Origin: an uncultured Eubacteriales bacterium
GTDB taxonomy: Bacteria > Bacillota > Clostridia > Oscillospirales > QAMX01
Reading direction: 5' to 3'
NCBI GenBank assembly: GCA_905205975.1
Contig: CAJLFQ010000088.1
Span: 1 to 8,361, forward strand
Length of the DNA: 8,361 nt
The stretch's first letter is position 1. Every line of letters starts with the position of its first letter. Under the pieces are notes generated by a model. That model worked only from the letters and a program-made list of their open reading frames with translations. It was not told the origin of the DNA and did not search any database. Made by a program: the position numbers and the translations under genes. Below are positions 6,469 through 8,361 of this stretch, one piece after another.

Positions 6469-7296
6469 ATGGCATACAAAGGGTACAAGGTTTTTGCAAA
6501 CCACGCACACGTTTTTGAGGATGCGGTTCGTCCGCATGGTTCCATTGACCGGCTCAAAGCGTTGATGGAGGAAGTCGGCATCGATAAAGTTGTCGCTTTT
6601 GCACCGATCTGCGGCGGTCCGCGGGCACAGCTTTCCGACCCGGACGGCAATCAAAACGTCTGGCTCGCCAACGCCCTTCGCGATGCAACCGATATCATCG
6701 GCTTTGGCACCATCAACTTTGCAAAAGGCGACCTGCGCGGCCAGACGGAACAGATTGCCGAACTGGGTCTGCGCGGCATTAAGATTCACCCGGCGTATCA
6801 GACTGTCAAAGTGAACGGCGAACAGGCATACGAAGTCTATGAAGCGGCAGAACGCTGCGGGCTGTTCATCTCCTTCCACACGGGCGTGCACTGGTCGCGC
6901 CTTTCCAACTATGCCATGCTGCTGTTTGACGATCTAACATATGATTTCCCGAACCTGAAATTCTCGCTGGAGCATATTGGCGGTCACTGCTTCTTCAAAG
7001 AGGCGATGGCGGTGATTGCGAACCGGCGCGGAAACGCAGATGCACCGCATGTGTTTGCCGGTTGGACGGATATCCACGGCCAGGGCGGACTCTGGAGCAT
7101 CACCGACGAAGAACTGTATGACCTGCTCAATATCACCGGTCCGAAAGCACAGATCCACGGCCTGGACTTCCCGTACAGCAGCGCCGACTATTGCCGAGCG
7201 GGGTTTGACCGGATTCTGTCGCTGAATATCCCGGAAGAAACCAAGGCCCGCATTTTGGGTCAGAACCTCGCAGAGGCACTCAATATCACGCTCTAA
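6469..7296 (+). CDS. Amidohydrolase family protein (amidohydrolase_2 type), substrate unknown
   Basis: A 275-residue TIM-barrel metal-dependent hydrolase of the amidohydrolase_2 type, whose members hydrolyse or decarboxylate varied small molecules. Metal-site residues appear in barrel order: H12 and H14 in FANHAHVF, K105-H107 in RGIKIHPAY after strand 4, H137 in LFISFHTG, H169 and H173 in SLEHIGGHCF, and D233 in IHGLDFPYSSADY near the C-terminus. There is no signal peptide or membrane segment, so it should be cytoplasmic. AAGGAG (6456-6461) sits 7 nt before ATG 6469. It follows manA by 36 nt and is probably co-transcribed with it, which might hint at a sugar-lactone or related substrate, but that is only inference. 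A 17-bp hairpin begins 25 nt after its stop. The family call is firm; the reaction is unknown. Confidence 0.85.
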   Translation: MAYKGYKVFANHAHVFEDAVRPHGSIDRLKALMEEVGIDKVVAFAPICGGPRAQLSDPDGNQNVWLANALRDATDIIGFGTINFAKGDLRGQTEQIAELGLRGIKIHPAYQTVKVNGEQAYEVYEAAERCGLFISFHTGVHWSRLSNYAMLLFDDLTYDFPNLKFSLEHIGGHCFFKEAMAVIANRRGNADAPHVFAGWTDIHGQGGLWSITDEELYDLLNITGPKAQIHGLDFPYSSADYCRAGFDRILSLNIPEETKARILGQNLAEALNITL

Positions 7297-7320
7297 AATT
7301 CAAACATTCCAAATGCCAAA

Positions 7321-7363
7321 CGCCTGTCCCAGATGTTATCATATAAAACATCTGGGACAGGCG
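7321..7363 (+). repeat. 17-bp perfect inverted repeat before the exporter gene
   Basis: CGCCTGTCCCAGATGTT (7321-7337) is exactly complementary to 7347-7363 around a 9-nt AT-rich loop, which would make a very stable RNA hairpin. It lies 24 nt after the amidohydrolase stop, where a terminator would be expected. However, the bases after the right arm are GAAAGAAGG with no T-run, and the minus strand shows only a short TTT. The exporter's ribosome site begins 3-4 nt after the stem. It may be an attenuator, an mRNA-stabilising element, a processing site separating the two genes, or a dispersed palindromic repeat. The loop contains TATAAA but has no matching -35. Confidence 0.7.
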
Positions 7364-7384
7364 AAAGAAGGAAATAGATTATCC

Positions 7385-8284
7385 ATGCACATCAAAGATA
7401 TCATCGTTGACATTTTGACGGATACGGCGCTTGACGGCTTGAAAATGCTGCCGTTTCTGTTTGGCGCCTATCTGCTTTTGGAGTGGATCGAACACCGCTC
7501 CAGCAGCAAACTCCGGCATCGGCTCAGCCACTCTGGACGATATTCCGTTCCGCTCGGCGCAGCCATCGGCCTGATTCCGCAGTGCGGCTTTTCAGTCGCG
7601 GCTTCCAACCTGTTTGCCGGACGGCTGATTACCACCGGTACGCTGCTGGCGGTTTTTCTGGCAACCTCCGATGAAGCGGTTCCGGTCATGCTGGTCAGCC
7701 CGAACGGCGCGGGCAAAATTCTGCCGCTGCTTGGCCTGAAACTGCTGTTTGCCGTCATTGGCGGGTATCTTGCCGACTGCCTGTTTTTCCGGCGGGCACA
7801 TGAAAAACAGTGCGAAACAACGCACTGCCACCATGATGACGAACGCGAAGAGGCGACGCATGAACTCTGCGCACACTGCGGCTGTCAGGGCGGCATCCTG
7901 AAATCGACCCTGCACCATACGGCAGAAACGTTTCTCTTTCTGCTGATTGTCCTGCTGCTGATTAACACGGCGACGACATTGCTCGGAGAAGAGCGGCTGG
8001 CCTCCATTCTGCTTGCCGGAACCTTCTGGTCGCCGATTGTCACAGCGCTGATTGGTCTGATTCCGAACTGTGCGCCGTCTGTCCTGATCAGCGAATTGTA
8101 TCTGAACGGCACGCTGACCATTGGCGCGACGGTTGCCGGTCTGTCCGCAGGCGCAGGCCTCGGTTTGGCCATGCTGTTCAAAATCAACCCGAACCAGAAA
8201 CAGAATTTCCGGATTCTCGCTTTCCTCTATGTTTTCTCCGTTGCCGCCGGGATATTAACCGACCTCGTCTGCAAATTATTCTGA
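7385..8284 (+). CDS. Putative heavy-metal/manganese exporter (ArsP_2-like permease)
   Basis: A 299-residue integral membrane protein resembling the putative 10-TM heavy-metal exporter family (ArsP_2, also annotated as arsenic efflux or putative manganese transporter). Hydrophobic segments occupy about 17-35, 55-75, 80-104, 111-136, 180-199, 205-227, 232-265 and 277-297. The two halves each carry a related motif, IGLIPQC (C67) and IGLIPNC (C229), which suggests internal duplication. Between the halves lies a hydrophilic loop (about 137-178) rich in Cys, His and Asp, including HCHHDDE and CAHCGC, a likely metal-binding site. I chose ATG 7385 because GAAGGA (7367-7372) lies upstream, although the 12-nt gap is long. 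An in-frame ATG at 7313 would read through the hairpin and lacks a ribosome site. The metal is not determined; manganese, arsenic or another ion is possible. No metal riboswitch is recognised upstream. Confidence 0.84.
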   Translation: MHIKDIIVDILTDTALDGLKMLPFLFGAYLLLEWIEHRSSSKLRHRLSHSGRYSVPLGAAIGLIPQCGFSVAASNLFAGRLITTGTLLAVFLATSDEAVPVMLVSPNGAGKILPLLGLKLLFAVIGGYLADCLFFRRAHEKQCETTHCHHDDEREEATHELCAHCGCQGGILKSTLHHTAETFLFLLIVLLLINTATTLLGEERLASILLAGTFWSPIVTALIGLIPNCAPSVLISELYLNGTLTIGATVAGLSAGAGLGLAMLFKINPNQKQNFRILAFLYVFSVAAGILTDLVCKLF

Positions 8285-8294
8285 CGAAAAACTG

Positions 8295-8335
8295 TTGTTC
8301 GAGCGCAAAACCGAAATGCTTGAACGCTCAAACAA
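8295..8335 (-). terminator. Possible intrinsic terminator for a minus-strand gene past the window
   Basis: TTGTTCGAGCG (8295-8305) pairs with CGCTCAAACAA (8325-8335), giving 10 of 11 base pairs around a 19-nt loop. Read on the + strand, no T-run follows. Read on the minus strand, the stem is followed after 3 nt by TTTTT (complement of 8287-8291). That polarity fits the end of a convergent minus-strand gene starting beyond 8361. The long loop and short T-run make it a modest candidate. It begins 11 nt after the exporter stop, so it might also protect the exporter mRNA end. Confidence 0.4.
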
Positions 8336-8361
8336 AACCAACCGGCCGCTGTGCGCAACAT

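Noticed and set aside
7313..7384. Extension of the exporter to ATG 7313, which would add a CPRC-H-H metal-like motif
   Set aside because: There is no ribosome site before 7313, and the added residues are encoded by the perfect inverted repeat, so the Cys/His pattern is most likely accidental.

Overview
The window (roughly 55% GC by eye) carries nine protein genes, all on the + strand and tightly packed, with good Shine-Dalgarno sequences. A DnaD-domain protein directly followed by a DnaI/DnaC-type helicase loader, a DUF3343 protein next to a cysteine desulfurase, and an ArsP_2-type permease together point to a Firmicute of class Clostridia, plausibly an Oscillospirales-type gut anaerobe. The genus cannot be set from the sequence alone, and no mobile element, tRNA, rRNA or CRISPR array is visible.

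Layout. 1-122 is a non-coding leader with a small palindrome and an 8-bp hairpin. 123-1559 is a two-gene sulfur (or selenium) transfer unit: a small DUF3343 protein and a class V aminotransferase-fold cysteine desulfurase. 1560-1729 is a promoter-bearing leader with an extended -10 box and three hairpins; one hairpin arm can alternatively pair with the ribosome binding site. 1730-3723 holds the DnaD-domain protein and its helicase-loader partner, overlapping by 4 bp. 3774-6432 holds ybaK (Cys-tRNA(Pro) deacylase), mutY (adenine glycosylase) and manA (mannose-6-phosphate isomerase), with translational-coupling junctions between them. 6469-7296 encodes a metal-dependent amidohydrolase of unknown substrate. 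A 17-bp perfect inverted repeat (7321-7363) then precedes a putative heavy-metal (manganese or arsenic) exporter at 7385-8284. The last 77 bases hold an imperfect hairpin that looks like a terminator for a minus-strand gene beyond the window.

How the genes fit together. Most are housekeeping: replication initiation or restart (DnaD plus loader), translation quality control (YbaK), oxidative DNA repair (MutY), sugar-phosphate conversion (ManA) and metal homeostasis (exporter). Continuous orientation and small gaps suggest that the promoter before the DnaD gene could drive much of the row. I see no convincing new defence or mobile system. The points most worth a second look are the structured leader of the DnaD gene, the substituted ATPase residues of the helicase loader, the long perfect hairpin before the exporter, and the uncharacterised amidohydrolase.
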